DNA of 64,000 nt from positions 186,001 to 250,000 of the forward strand of contig SWBL01000002.1 in assembly GCA_024195585.1 (NCBI GenBank), in the 5' to 3' direction. Shown in pieces: positions 18,875-30,097 of the stretch. The notes under the pieces were generated by a model, which searched no databases, was not told where the DNA came from, and saw only the letters and a program-made list of their open reading frames with translations. How positions within the stretch are numbered: position 1 is the first letter of the stretch; each line of letters starts with the position of its first letter. The translations under genes were made by a program, and so were the position numbers. This DNA comes from Aureobasidium sp. EXF-3400 (taxonomy: Eukaryota; Ascomycota; Dothideomycetes; Dothideales; Saccotheciaceae).

Positions 18875-21452
18875 ATGAGTGACAACAATGCTCCAGATCT
18901 ATCCATTGTGGGTGATCGCCTAACATTACACCCCGCTGGTGTAGTTCAGGACCAAGAAACGCCTCTCCTAACTTCATATGCTCGATTTCGTTCAGCTCCT
19001 CTGGACTTTCTACGAGAAGTCAGCTTACATCTTTCTGGTACTGGCTGGCGTTCTTACGATGACTTCATTGGTCGCAACATATTCTACAATGGCTTCAGCG
19101 ACCACATCAAAGCTTTGGTCTTGAAGAACCCGAGGCTGCAGTCCAAGATATCTGAATTGGCTCACAAGAGACTTGATATCGAATTGGCCGAAGGCACCCT
19201 TCCGACCCACAAGACTGAGGATAGACGTAGAGAAATGGAGGCTCAGCTGATCCAGGTCGCCGATTCATGGACCGACCAAATGATTTGCAAGATGGACAGT
19301 AGGAGATTCATTCGTGGCGCATACTACTTTGCAACCCAGCTTCTCACTCGAGCCTATCATCAGGGAATCCACGTATCCAGTGAGGAGGTCTTACGTCTTC
19401 GAAAGGTCGCCAAAGAAGCAGAGAAGAAAAAACAATCCATCATCTTTCTTCCGTGTCATCGATCACACGTAGACTATGTCTCACTACAGCTTATTTGCTA
19501 CCGTCTCGGTCTCGCCTTGCCCATCGTAGTGGCTGGCGACAATCTCAACTTTCCAGCAGTGGGCTATTTCTTGCAGCATGCAGGTATGTTGAATCTCTCT
19601 AGAGGCAGGTTCTCTTCTTCATCAATTGACCCCTTGAAGGTGCCATGTGGATCCGACGCAGTTTTGGTGATGATGCGTTGTATACAACTCTGGTCCAAGC
19701 ATATTTGGATACATTGTTACAGGAAGGTCATAACTTTGAGTGCTTCGTTGGTATGTCGCTACTACAAATATACTGGATATTGCTTACACCATTCCAGAGG
19801 GAGGTCGCTCACGTACAGGAAAGCTCTTACAGCCTAAGTTCGGCATTCTAAGCTTTCTTCTCGAAAGTGTGTTGTCTGGTCAGGTGGAAGATGCTATCAT
19901 CTGCCCTGTGAGCACACAATATGACAAGGTCATTGAGGTCGAGTAAGTATTGTTATCAATATTCTCAGGGCGACTGCTAATCTCACTCAGCTCCTATATC
20001 TCAGAACTCCTAGGTCAACCAAAACCTAAAGAGTCACTGGGAAACTTTTTATCGTCCTCATCTGTCCTGTCTCTCAAGCTTGGTCGTGTGGACGTCCGTT
20101 TCCATGAGCCTTGGAGTCTCCGCGACTTTATCAACGAGCAACAAGTTCGACTGACGAGACTGCCGCCCCGCATCAAGACCCCTGAGGATATCGCTCTCAA
20201 GCGCCGCCTTCTGACAACACTTGGCTACAAGGTTCTGTCCGATATCAATGCGGTCTCTGTCGTCATGCCCACTGCTCTAGTCGGCACCGTCCTCCTCACT
20301 CTTCGTGGGCGAGGAGCTGGCAAATCAGAGCTGGTCCGTCGTGTTGACTGGCTGACGGAAAGAGTAAAGAAGCAAGGTGGTCGTGTTGCGCATTTCTCCG
20401 GCCTTCCGACTGTCGTCGTTGTAGAGCGTGCTCTTGAAGTGCTTGGACAGAACTTGGTTGGAGAATACAAGGACCTACCCGAGAAGACTTACTATGCTGC
20501 AGATCGCTTCCAGCTCAGCTTTTATCGCAACATGACCATTCATCTGTTTGTATCAGAAGCGCTGGTCAGTGCTGCATTGTACACTAAGATAAAGATGGGT
20601 GGAGGTCCCGAGAATCAGAGCATCTCCTACACCGATCTAATAGATTATGTCTATTTCCTCTCACAAGTAAGTCCTTCTATCTTTTCCTCGTCCTCATACT
20701 GACCATTCAAGCTATTCCGTGGCGAATTCATCTTTCCAACAACGCCCTTGGCAGAGAACCTCAGCAACACATTGACCGGTCTCGAGTCAGACAACATCAT
20801 TTCCGTCAAGCGATCCGAGAACGACGGCAGCACAATCGAATCAATCTCGCTCGACGAATCAGAACGCCTATCAGGGAGAGAAAACATAGACTTCTACTGT
20901 TTCCTGATCTGGCCATTTATTGAAGCCAGCTGGCTGGGTGCCATGAGCCTTTTAATGCTTACACCTCCTTCCACCTCACGACAGACTTCGCTACCCCTCA
21001 ATACCGTCGTCGTTCAAGCACAACGACTAGGTAAAACTCTATACGCACAAGGCGATATTTCGTATCTTGAAGCCGTCAACCGCGAAACACTTCGAAATGC
21101 ATATACGAGATTTGCTGAGAGTGGGATTATCTCCATCACATCACCATCTAAGGATGGCAAGATTCCTGCAGCAGTACATCTGAAGCCGGAATGGATGCCC
21201 AGAAGAACGAATGGACGGATTGAAGCCCAGGGAAAGCTTTGGGAGTTTTGTGAGAGCATCAGTAAGGCAAGACGAGAAGGGAAGAACAGGCGTGATGGTC
21301 ATACGGTGGTTCGAAGGATCTTTGGGTTGGTTGAGTTGGTTGGCGCTGGCCTATGGAGGGATGTCGAGCCCGCTAAGGTCGCTTTTCCTGTCAAGGGAGA
21401 TGCAGAGTGGAAAGCCAAGAGGAGAGAGATTCGAACTTCACCAAAGCTTTGA
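18875..21452 (+). CDS. PlsB/GNPAT-type glycerol-3-phosphate acyltransferase
   Basis: 793-residue enzyme from five exons: 18875-19583, 19640-19750, 19798-19942, 19991-20666 and 20712-21452; all phases close. It should acylate glycerol-3-phosphate or dihydroxyacetone phosphate, the first step of glycerolipid or ether-lipid synthesis. The catalytic HX4D motif is His195-RSHV-Asp200. The second block is GAMWIRRSFGDD and the phosphate-binding block is EGGRSRTGK, formed across intron 2. The fourth block is ICPVSTQYDKVIE. The PlsB/GNPAT class differs from the Gat1/Gat2 enzymes of yeasts. The start is the first ATG; an upstream TTG in frame is not used. Membrane association is likely through hydrophobic patches (LPIVVAGDNLNFPAVGYFLQ). 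Confidence 0.9.
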
Positions 21453-21566
21453 GTCCAGAACATGGCAACTCATTCGTATGTCTTCGATACTCGTGTAGCT
21501 CACAGTTATAGGATCCTTCCTCAGTTCTCGATCCCCTTGCGTGGTAACTCTATCTCCCATGGCTCA

Positions 21567-22382
21567 TCAATAACGAGGCAACCCACAAGCCGAACAGATT
21601 TTCTCAAACCCCTCAATTCTACCCGCAATAATCTCCTCTCCGCTCTCAACAGGCAACCTCTTCTCCCCCTTGGTCTCTATCAGCGCATTCCTTAGACTCC
21701 TCAACGACAACACATTATCCGTACACGGCTCCCCTTTAGCAACCATACTTCCATCCTTCGCTTGCACCCTGGCCTCCACCAACACAAATCCATTTCCCTG
21801 CTCATCAGTAGCTGGCGTGCTTCGTCTGAGGATATCAAACTGCTTGCGTGGATCCCCATTGTGAAAGAGTCTGCGTAACTCATTCCAAATGGCTGGTTCA
21901 ACTGGTGAGAAAGCAGCAGCTGAGGATGCGGCAGAGGCGATTGCTGAGGGATTGCGACATACACAGATGGGTGTTGAGCGATTTAAAGTGCGTGTGCGTG
22001 ATGGTGGGATAGGAGGTTGACTGTCATTGCTGCTGCGTGGGGGACTTGCAGTGCCATTGCTGCTTTGGCGACGAGGAGAATCTTTCATGAAGAGATGGTC
22101 GTTGTCGCTTGATGTGTAGTCTTCGTCGTCGTCGGTGGGGCTGTAGTGGGTGAGACTCATGGTGTCTCTTTGCGGGCGTGGTCGCTGGTGGAGTGCGATA
22201 TAATCACTGACGGTGTCTGTACTTTCTGACGCTGAGGATGAAGATGCAGAAGAGGATGAGATGCCCGGCTCCCAGGTGAATCTGCCTTGAGGCCGGCAGT
22301 GTAGGCGATCGCGTATGTTGTTGCTGTTGTTGAGTCTTCTTCTCTCCAGAGTCCTGGATGAAGCGTATATATGTGCTGACAT
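21567..22382 (-). CDS. Uncharacterised Ser-rich protein with C-terminal CSACGLPR motif
   Basis: 271 residues, ATG start at 22382, no intron needed. The first 150 residues are low-complexity: serine runs (SSSSASSSSASESTD), acidic clusters and Pro/Arg segments, probably disordered and phosphorylatable. Residues about 165-265 look folded (IWNELRRLFHNGDPRKQFDI ... NGFVLVEARVQAKDG). The protein ends KICSACGLPRY, nearly the same tail as the gene at 6959-7591. Both proteins carry the tail after a segment with spaced Leu and Pro, which suggests a shared ancestor. Function unknown. Convergent with the acyltransferase gene, 114 bp apart. Confidence 0.6.
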   Translation of the reverse strand: MSAHIYASSRTLERRRLNNSNNIRDRLHCRPQGRFTWEPGISSSSASSSSASESTDTVSDYIALHQRPRPQRDTMSLTHYSPTDDDEDYTSSDNDHLFMKDSPRRQSSNGTASPPRSSNDSQPPIPPSRTRTLNRSTPICVCRNPSAIASAASSAAAFSPVEPAIWNELRRLFHNGDPRKQFDILRRSTPATDEQGNGFVLVEARVQAKDGSMVAKGEPCTDNVLSLRSLRNALIETKGEKRLPVESGEEIIAGRIEGFEKICSACGLPRY

Positions 22383-24616
22383 ATTTGTATAAGAGTTGTA
22401 AAGGAAGATGTATGTATATATTAGGTTTACTCTGCCTTGTCGCTTGTATTTCTTCTGGCAAACAAGCCCTTTGTCTCCTGCTTGTGCCTCTAGCTTCGCT
22501 TGCTTGACATCAAACTTGTAGTAGATCAGAAGAATCTATAAAGGAAAAAGCTTGCTGTAAAGACAAATATGTTCAAAAGCCTACCCTTGTGTCCGAGCAA
22601 CACAAATGTGTTGTGTACGTTTCATGTCTTCAAGAGTGGAGGTGAGTGATTTTGTCATGCGCACACGCCCAACGACATTTTCATATAAATGGTGCAGCAA
22701 GCGCACAGATTGGCTGTCGTGGTGGCGGCTGCAGTGCTGGCTTTGCATGGCTCGTTAACCGCCTTGTGGGGAGCAGGGCAGAAAAGGCACAGTCGGTGTA
22801 ACACACCCTCTCTTAGGGCATTCTTACAAGCAAGCCTGACAGATTTGCCAGATACGCGAGCTGACCACCACCAAGAATGGGACTGTTTGTCCCTTCGTAC
22901 CCCTTGATTTTCATTTGCTTGGGACCTTGATGTCCTTTGTTCCCATTCGCTTGGGACGTCTTATGTTACTTGATCCCATTAATTCGGGATACAATCTATA
23001 GATTAACGGGCCGCAGACCCTACGGTTGTCACTTGCAGGTAGGCTGTGTCCAGGCCGCACGACAAGGTTGAAGTCCTATTCTTACATCTCTTACACAAAG
23101 CCATCCATTGTTGGATCTCGTGAATATCCAGGTTGTTTTAGATAAAGCTCGTCTTTCCACATACTGTAGCTTGGTACCTTCGGTGGGATCAAGACTTGCT
23201 GCACGTCTTTACGATTGGACGGAGACGCCTCCTAACAGGACTCTAATCGCATCAGTAGGGTCGACTGTGACCGAAGACGGGCTGCAAGCAACGAGTATCA
23301 TGCCAGTGCATTGTCCAATGAGTTTGTTGATACTCGAGGCTCTCCACGAGCGGCTCGATTAAATCACGAGCACTCCAGGTCGTGGTAGTCATCAGACAAG
23401 CGCCTATCGAGGCTGCAACTGCAAAGCTTGATGTTTGTCGCGATCTCTTGGATATGTGTATCTGGGTGTTCTGCTTTGATCAGATGATCTCTGGTAGCTA
23501 AGCGAGTTTGCTGTGCTGTCAACATCTGAAGAGTACTTGCAACTTCACCTACAGCGAGACCTAACTCGAGGCTGGGAAGTTTGATTTGTAGTCCAGTGCT
23601 TCGTGATATCCAAGAAGGCTTGATTGTGTGGCAGCTGTGTCGGATCCGGGCTCCTCGCCAATAGCCTTGAATTGTACCTCGAGACCTGATTGTGAGTAGT
23701 AATGGCCGCATGAAACGTGTTTCAAAGGAGGACCCGGCTTCTGTAGAGACATGGTATACTTCAACCTACGGTTTTGTCGAATTTCGGGTAACAGGACCTC
23801 ACTGTCAACCTAAACGATGAATTTGACGGAGCAAGGCGGGTCACTGTAGATAGCCATCGTCAGAACACGAGAGTGATGTTCCTGGAGCCAGCGAGCAAGA
23901 CGACCGCAAACATACTCCATAGCAAGAGGTACACCATGGACAGATGTTGGGGACTTGAGCACGATGTTTCCCACAGCAACGGCGATGGACGCGTTTGTAT
24001 AGAGTGCATTGAGAACGTGGTAACAGGTAGGATCGGGCAGGTGGAAGGCTTGTTTGCTGCCAACTGAGGTAGTCCAAAGCGGTTCCGGAGAAGGACTTCG
24101 AATGCAGACCTAGAGCGCTTTGTCGCAGCGGTTGACAAACAGAGTAGATTGAAGAAATTCAGGATGGGACATTGGAAAAATGGTGATGGATTGTGTAGCC
24201 GAGTAGTCTTTGTTTGAAAGCAGAAGCAAGTGTCCAGGAAAGGGTGTGGAAGTGGCTAGTGAGAAACAATTGTCGGTCTTTCCTCTCGGCCTCAATTTTC
24301 TCTGAGGTTCGTCACAAAACTTTGGTCGAAGTTCGAGATGTGTTCGCAGCAGAACTGCTCAAATGAACCCTAGTCTCGTACGGCAAGGTCGACCGGCTCT
24401 TGCTAACAAAGGGTTTGGCCAATCAGACGGAGGCCGATTCGTTTGCCCCGCTGTCACGCGCTTGTGTTTTTGCTTCGGGCCAAACAAGTGTGGGGTACTC
24501 CCCATGCTCGGACCGCAATTGAATGCCGTTCTGGAGGGCCGAAGAGGCGTGGACGAGCAGCCGATTCAATCTGCCGTCAACTTTGTTCATGGGTCCATAG
24601 CTAGCAGAACAAGTAG
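22383..24616. other. Gene-poor region with scattered minus-strand open frames
   Basis: About 2.2 kb. Minus-strand frames between 24140 and 23360 contain protein-like stretches (HLPDPTCYHVLNALYTN; VASTLQMLTAQQTRLATRDH), but they lie in different frames, lack good splice links and match nothing I recognise. They could be a decayed gene. Plus-strand frames look random. The span also holds imperfect short repeats near 22.9 kb. Confidence 0.35.
22898..22992. repeat. Imperfect short tandem repeats
   Basis: Three related units of about 35 nt share a core like CCCATTxGCTTGGGAC: around 22903-22924, 22934-22957 and 22970-22990. The third is the most diverged. The copies are degenerate, so this may be a decayed minisatellite. 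Confidence 0.4.
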
Positions 24617-24622
24617 TATATA
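24617..24622 (+). promoter_or_regulatory. TATA box of the dioxygenase gene
   Basis: TATATA about 185 bp before the start codon, followed by a C/T-rich stretch to the ATG. This is a typical arrangement for a strongly inducible fungal gene. Confidence 0.45.
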
Positions 24623-24806
24623 GACCGAGGCCCCCTCAGATTCCCGTATCTTTTTCTGTATCTCATTCTTCAATCTTCCATCCACCATTTCCCTTCTCAA
24701 GCCTCTCAGAAAGTTGCCAATCCAGCACTTTCGTACTCTGCAACTTGTCAAGAAGTCACCCTTCTGTTCTTACACTCCTCACAACTCTCTACACACATCT
24801 ACCAAA

Positions 24807-25830
24807 ATGTCGACCAACGCAAGATTTGACCCCAACTTCACTCCCTATGTTGTCAATGCCATGGGACCCGGCACTCCTGACCGTGCTCGTGTCGTTTTGG
24901 GATCTTTGATCAAGCACATTCACGACTTCACCCGTGAGGTGGAGCTCACCCCCGCTGAGTGGATGATGGGTGTCGAATTCATCAACTCGATCGGCCAGAT
25001 CAGCACTCCCATCCGTAATGAGGGTCACCGTATCTGCGATGTCATTGGTCTCGAATCGTGAGTCTGACTGAAATTCTAAAGCACAAGCATGCATGGCTAA
25101 CCAATTCTACAGCCTCGTCGACGAGATTGCCAACCGCATTGTCACCGAGCAGGGCATGTCTCCCACCTCCAACGTCATCCTCGGTCCCTTCTGGTCGCCC
25201 AACGCTCCTTTCCGTGAGCTCGGCGACAGCATCATTCAAGACCACAAGGAGGGTGGCAGAGTCACATACATGCACGGTGTCCTCAAGGACATGGAGACTG
25301 GTGCTCCCATCGAGGGCGCTGTCCTCGACATCTGGCAGGCTTCATCCAACGGCCAGTACGACTTCCAAGATCCCGCTCAGACCGAGAACAACCTTCGTGG
25401 CAAGTTCAAGTCGGACAAGGACGGCAAGTTCAACTGGTACTGCTACCACCCCACTCCCTACTCTCTTCCCACCGACGGCCCCGCTGGTGTCCTTCTCAAG
25501 CTCATGGACCGCTCTCCCATGCGTCCTGCCCACATTCACTTGATGATCACCCACCCCGAGTACGCCACCGTCATCAACCAGATCTACCCCAGCGACGACC
25601 CTCATCTCGACATCGACTCCGTCTTTGCCGTCAAGGACGATCTCGTTGTCGAATTCAAGCCCAGAAAGGACGACCCCAAGGCTCAGCTCGACCTCGAGTA
25701 CAACGTCACTCTCGCTCTCAAGAAGCACCACCCCAACCCCAACTCTGCTCCCCCAGTCTCCTCCTTCGAGCGTTCCATGGGAGGTGAGAAGAAGCCTATC
25801 AATCCCAACCAGGCTGCTGCCAACCTTTAA
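24807..25830 (+). CDS. Intradiol ring-cleavage dioxygenase (catechol/hydroxyquinol 1,2-dioxygenase)
   Basis: 322 residues from exons 24807-25057 and 25113-25830. A non-haem Fe(III) enzyme that opens catechol-type rings between the two hydroxyls, feeding the beta-ketoadipate or hydroxyquinol route. Iron ligands are visible: Tyr166 in NGQYDFQ, Tyr200 in [10 protein letters not shown], and His224/His226 in RPAHIHL. The N-terminal helical dimer domain (residues about 20-85, [20 protein letters not shown]) is the one seen in catechol and hydroxyquinol 1,2-dioxygenases, not in secreted intradiol enzymes. There is no signal peptide, so it is cytosolic. The codons are strongly C-ending, suggesting high expression. 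The exact substrate cannot be decided from motifs. Confidence 0.92.
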
Positions 25831-26492
25831 AGTGGTTCACATTGAAAAAAGCTAGAAATTGTACACGATGAGGATGCATACTTTTTTACGATCTAACATT
25901 CACTGGGTGAAGAGAAGACATATTGTTGATATACCATGTCGGATCTCAAGCGGCGTTTCGGATTTGGAAATCTGACTGGCGAAATTCTGCCACGTTCATG
26001 TTCGCCTTCTTTTTTGCGATATATCCAAACACAAAATCCATTTATATTCAAACTTCAAAATCGTTTCCACTCTGCTCCAAAGTGCCTTGTTCAGTTTTCT
26101 TGTGAAGAGAGCAAAATCGTGATTTAGGAAACCTCAACGCCATATTCGCCAAGTCATGTTGTTTCGAGAGCCACCCGGGCCTGGTATCTTGACTCCCAAG
26201 CATGCGACAGCAACAGTATATTTAGTATCCACTATAGCGAGTCCCATATCGGTCAAGTTTCCCAGATATTAGTGCAGAATTCGGAAGACTGGCTGATGTC
26301 TGTCATGTAGATAATTAATGTATCCCGAGATGTTTCCATCAAACATCAATGACGGGGAGTTTTCGGACACTTCTTCCGGTGACTTCTCAGGATGCCGTAT
26401 ATGTATCGAGGACCCTCCTCCCATCGTTAGTCAACTTCCACATCATCATATTTCCCAAAGACTCGAGCAGCATTTCATATCACACAAGAATC
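25831..26492. other. Intergenic, no gene seen
   Basis: About 660 bp between the dioxygenase and the methyltransferase, both on the plus strand. AT-richer than the flanking genes. No supported frame. Confidence 0.5.
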
Positions 26493-27664
26493 ATGAGCCA
26501 CCAACATAACGACCTGACGACTGCCAATCGTGAAACTTGGGAGTGAGTGATCCGATTTCTTTACATCTCGATACCTCATCGATGGCCTCCAAGAGCAAGA
26601 TTTAATCTGCTATATCTATTGCTGTTGATAATTCATCTCGAACACCGAGCCTATATCCATCCTAACGAATGTATCCCAAACCTCTATCTGTCATCAACAC
26701 ATCTCTATCAGCTATCCCAACCACAACGTCTCTTCCCAATACCACTTTCATCCTCAATGCCTGCTCTATTCCTCCCTGCTCTCCCCTCAATATCAATCAT
26801 CAAGCACTTCCACTAACCACAAACTACCCACAGCTCAAAAGCAAAAGACTACGACGCCAAACCCTGGCAAAAGAAAATAGCCGCACAAGTAGCCTCAGCA
26901 TTAGACTCTCACACTTCCTGGCTAGCAGCAAATTGGACCTCTGCATCAAACAAAGAATGCAGACTTTTGGATTATGCATGTGGGACTGGTAGTGTAACTA
27001 GAGTGAGTGGTCGCCCCTACCGCTTCCCTTCTAAGCTATTTCAAGAGAAAGATACTGACTCGATGTAATGATATAGGCCTTGAGCACCCACATATCCCAC
27101 GCAACAGGCCTGGACATCTCACCCCAAATGCTACACCAATACACCACTCTACTATCTACATCCCATCCATCCCTTTCCCTCTCCACCGCACTTGCAGATT
27201 TCTGCTCTCCATCCCCCGACGTTACTCCCTCAGCAAACTTCGATATTGCAGGCGTAGCATTGGGCTTCCACCACTTCAACAACCCCTCCCTCTGCATTTC
27301 CAACCTAGCTGCCTCACTAAAGAAAGGAGGTGTGCTGTTTATAGTGGATTGGTTGCCCAAAGAGGTCAAAGCTGAGGAACATATTGGTTCCCAACACACT
27401 CATCCTGATGCTTCTGGACACACTCACTCTACTTCCTCTCAAGAAGAGAAAAAGACAGGACAGGAAACAGAAACAGAAGAGTGGAAAAAGATGAAAAAGA
27501 CAATCAAAACCAATGGATTTAGTGAAAGTGACATGAAGGCATTCTTCGAGGGAGCCGGATTCGAAGACTTTGGATTTGTGGTGTTGGAGGAGAAGTTTAT
27601 GTTGCAGATGAATGGGAAAGAAGTTGCAAAGACTGGGTTTATCGCTAAAGGCAGAAAGGTATAG
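26493..27664 (+). CDS. Class I SAM-dependent methyltransferase
   Basis: 268 residues from three exons: 26493-26542, 26834-27002 and 27077-27664. The first exon is only 50 nt (MSHQHNDLTTANRETW) and is followed by an unusually long 291-nt intron for this window. The SAM-binding motif I is LLDYACGTGSVT. Motif II reads THISHATGLDISPQML, and a later strand is GGVLFIVDWLP. A His/Ser/Thr/Glu-rich insert (HTHPDASGHTHSTSSQEEKK) interrupts the C-terminal half. The substrate is unknown; such small UbiE-like enzymes in fungi act on small molecules. No membrane segment or signal. Confidence 0.82.
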
Positions 27665-27850
27665 GTAACTTTGTAGCCACTGGTTTGCATTGGAAGATAA
27701 ATCACGTATACAGAGATTCATTGGTTTGGTTTGAAAGAATGTCCAACAAGTTGGAAATTTTGTTAGATCGTGATTACCATCTAGTCCCCCTGTTTTCCGC
27801 ATGCTTTTATGAAAGAGATAAAAAGTCTATAGAGGATGGTAGGAAACAAC

Positions 27851-29271
27851 CTAAGCCAGGGACTTGAGGTCGGTCATGCCGAGACGAGAAGCCTCCTCAG
27901 AGAAGAGGGTCCTGATCTCCTTTGCGTCGGTCTTGCCGTCGAGCTTGCTCTTGAAGGTAGCAAGGTCGTCAACCTCAAGCTTAGCGATCATAGCGTCAAC
28001 ATCATTGAGAGCCTGGTCGATTTGAGCAGCACCGGCCTCGCCCTCGGCGAAGTAGTTGCCATCCTTGACGGCACCACGAACGACACGCTTGTTCTTCTTT
28101 GCGGCGTTCTTGGCAGCCTCCTTAGCCTTCTTCGAGTCGGCCTTGGATGCCTTGTCAGCCTCCTCCTTCTCCTTGGCGAGACGGGCCTCCTCTTCCTTGG
28201 CCTTTGCGGCCTCTTCGGCGAGTCTGGTGGCCTCGGCTTCTCTTTCGAGTCTCTTCTTGTTCTTCTGGGCGTGCTCTTCCTTCTTGAACTTCTTGATACG
28301 CTCGTCCAGACCGAGACACTCGTCGACCATCTGGCGCAGACGCTGGTTGTCCTCGGCCTTTCTCTTCTTGCGGGCGTTGTTGTTCTTGCGCTCGACGTGA
28401 CGCTTCTGGTCACGGTTCTCATTGTCATCAGGAACATCCTCGTCAAGGTACTCAAAGGTTCTCCACGAGTCAAAGTTGTACCAGAAGTTGTAGAAGTTCT
28501 CGACGTGCTCGCGGGTGCTGTTCTCGTCGCCGAGCTTGGGGACGGGCTGGGTCTTGCTGAAGCGGCCCTCGGCCTTGAAAACGTTGCTCCAGAGTTTGTA
28601 GAAGTTGCCCTTCTGGGTCTGCTTCTTGCTTGGGGGCTCGACCTCGGCGGCCTCGTCGACGGAATCGAATTGGCGACGCTTGACGGGGTCGCTGAGGATC
28701 TCGTGGGCTCTCTGGATACATTTGAAGAAGTTGTCGTCTTCGTTGCCACCAGCAGCGGCTCTCTTGTCGGGGTGGTGCTTGAGGACCTTGCGGCGGTGGG
28801 CCTTCTTGATCTGCTCCTCGGTGGCCTTCCAGCGGTACTTTGTTATGCCGAGAACGGCGTAGTGATCCTGGCTCTGTATGGTTGTTAGAATAGAGCGATG
28901 TCAGGTTGAGATCAATAGCACATACCTTCCAGTCCTTGGCCTCGCGGGCAAGCATTTGAGGGTCCTCGGGCTCACTGATGTAACCAGCATCCTCATCCTC
29001 GACCTTCTTGACGTTCTCCTGGGCGCGGATGCGGTCATCCTCGGAGAAAGTACGCTTGTGGCGAGTCTGGGGAATTAGTCAGTATGGATGTGTGTTTTTA
29101 GTGTAGATGGGAAAATCGTACTCTGCGGGCGTGGGCCAGGAAGTAAGGGCCGACGGGCTCGACGTTGCGGCGGGCGGCAGCAGAAAGCTTGCCGATGGCC
29201 TTGAAGTCCTTGTCGGCGGACCAGCCGGCAGGGAGGGTAGGCAGAGCCTTGTTGATCTGAGATACAGACAT
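27851..29271 (-). CDS. ZUO1: Zuotin, ribosome-associated J-protein
   Basis: 437 residues from exons 29122-29271, 28926-29066 and 27851-28873. Zuotin forms the ribosome-associated complex with Ssz1 and stimulates the Hsp70 Ssb on nascent chains. The J domain starts at DHYAVLGITKYRWKAT and carries the HPD triad in LKHHPDKRAA. It is followed by the zuotin homology region (NFYNFWYNFDSWRTFEYLDE). A long Lys/Glu/Ala-rich charged helix that contacts rRNA follows (about residues 290-360). The C-terminus is a small helical bundle. The N-terminus is conserved (INKALPTLPAGWSADKDFK). Convergent with the methyltransferase and divergent from MZM1 with 179 bp between starts. Confidence 0.94.
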
Positions 29272-29450
29272 ATTGATGTTGATATCGAGTAAAAACAGAG
29301 GGACGAGACTCGCGCTGTTCAAGAAGTCTCGATTTTTTGTCTTGTCCGGGGTGCTTGGCACGAATGACGGACCATCGTCAAGGGCAATAACTTATTCGCC
29401 CTCCAGAAGACAAACAATTCCTAAGCATACACATAATCGACAAAGACACA
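29272..29450. promoter_or_regulatory. Shared divergent promoter ZUO1 / MZM1
   Basis: 179 bp separates the start codons of a cytosolic translation chaperone and a mitochondrial assembly factor. This is the tightest divergent spacing in the window. Confidence 0.5.
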
Positions 29451-29970
29451 ATGTCGGCAACGATCGTACCTCACAACAGGACAGTGGTTCTGTCAACATA
29501 TCGCAACCTCTTGCGCGCAACCCGCATCGCTTTCCAAGGTACCCATCGCCTCCGCCTTCCACCACCACCACACCACCACGTCCAAATCGCTAAAACAGAC
29601 ACAAACAGGCGACGACGGCACACTACAAAACTCCCGCAAATTCGCTAGAGACTCATTCGACCAGAACCGCCGTTTCAAAGCCGGCAGTATCGAGGCCGAG
29701 AAGGCTGTCGAACACGCACAAGGAGTGGCTCAGATTCTCAGGGAAAATGTAGTACAAGGCTCGACCGACAAGGAGGCTTCATCGACTTACAGTGAGTTCC
29801 AGGCTGCTCCGACTTTTGACGACTGAGAATTTCGAACCGCTGACCACGACATGAACGCATTAGAACTGAACATCCACCAATACACCGAAAAGGGCGACAA
29901 CGAGTCTGTCAAGCAGTTCAAAGGAACCACAAAGTCTTTCGCAGAGGTCAAGCGCTGCTCTCTGATTTGA
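29451..29970 (+). CDS. MZM1: LYR-motif complex III assembly factor MZM1
   Basis: 125 residues from three exons: 29451-29538, 29609-29791 and 29864-29970, with phases closed. Mzm1 (LYRM7) is a matrix protein that stabilises the Rieske iron-sulfur protein before its insertion into respiratory complex III. The LYR-type signature is VVLSTYRNLLRATRIAFQGD (a TYR variant). It is followed by the helical SRKFARDSFDQNRRF and the C-terminal NIHQYTEKGDNESVKQFKG. Length and layout match fungal Mzm1. No cleavable leader is evident, as is common in LYR proteins. The gene is too intron-split to appear as one long frame. Confidence 0.88.
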
Positions 29971-30097
29971 TATGTAGAAAAATATATGATACCCCCTTCC
30001 TGTTCAACTCTGGTCGTTGAAATACACAAAGCCTCGAAACGCCATGCTTTCCCGTCAAAACGCCATATCTTTTCATGTCTCTTGTAGCCGGGATCAT

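Noticed and set aside
23364..24138. Possible regulator-like gene on the minus strand
   Set aside because: Protein-like pieces occur in several frames, but I could not join them with sound splice sites and recognised no motif; kept only as a gene-poor region.
27836..28888. 350-codon plus-strand open frame rich in Leu/Val/Gly
   Set aside because: Antisense to the zuotin gene, whose J domain and Lys/Glu-rich helix explain the composition of the complementary strand.
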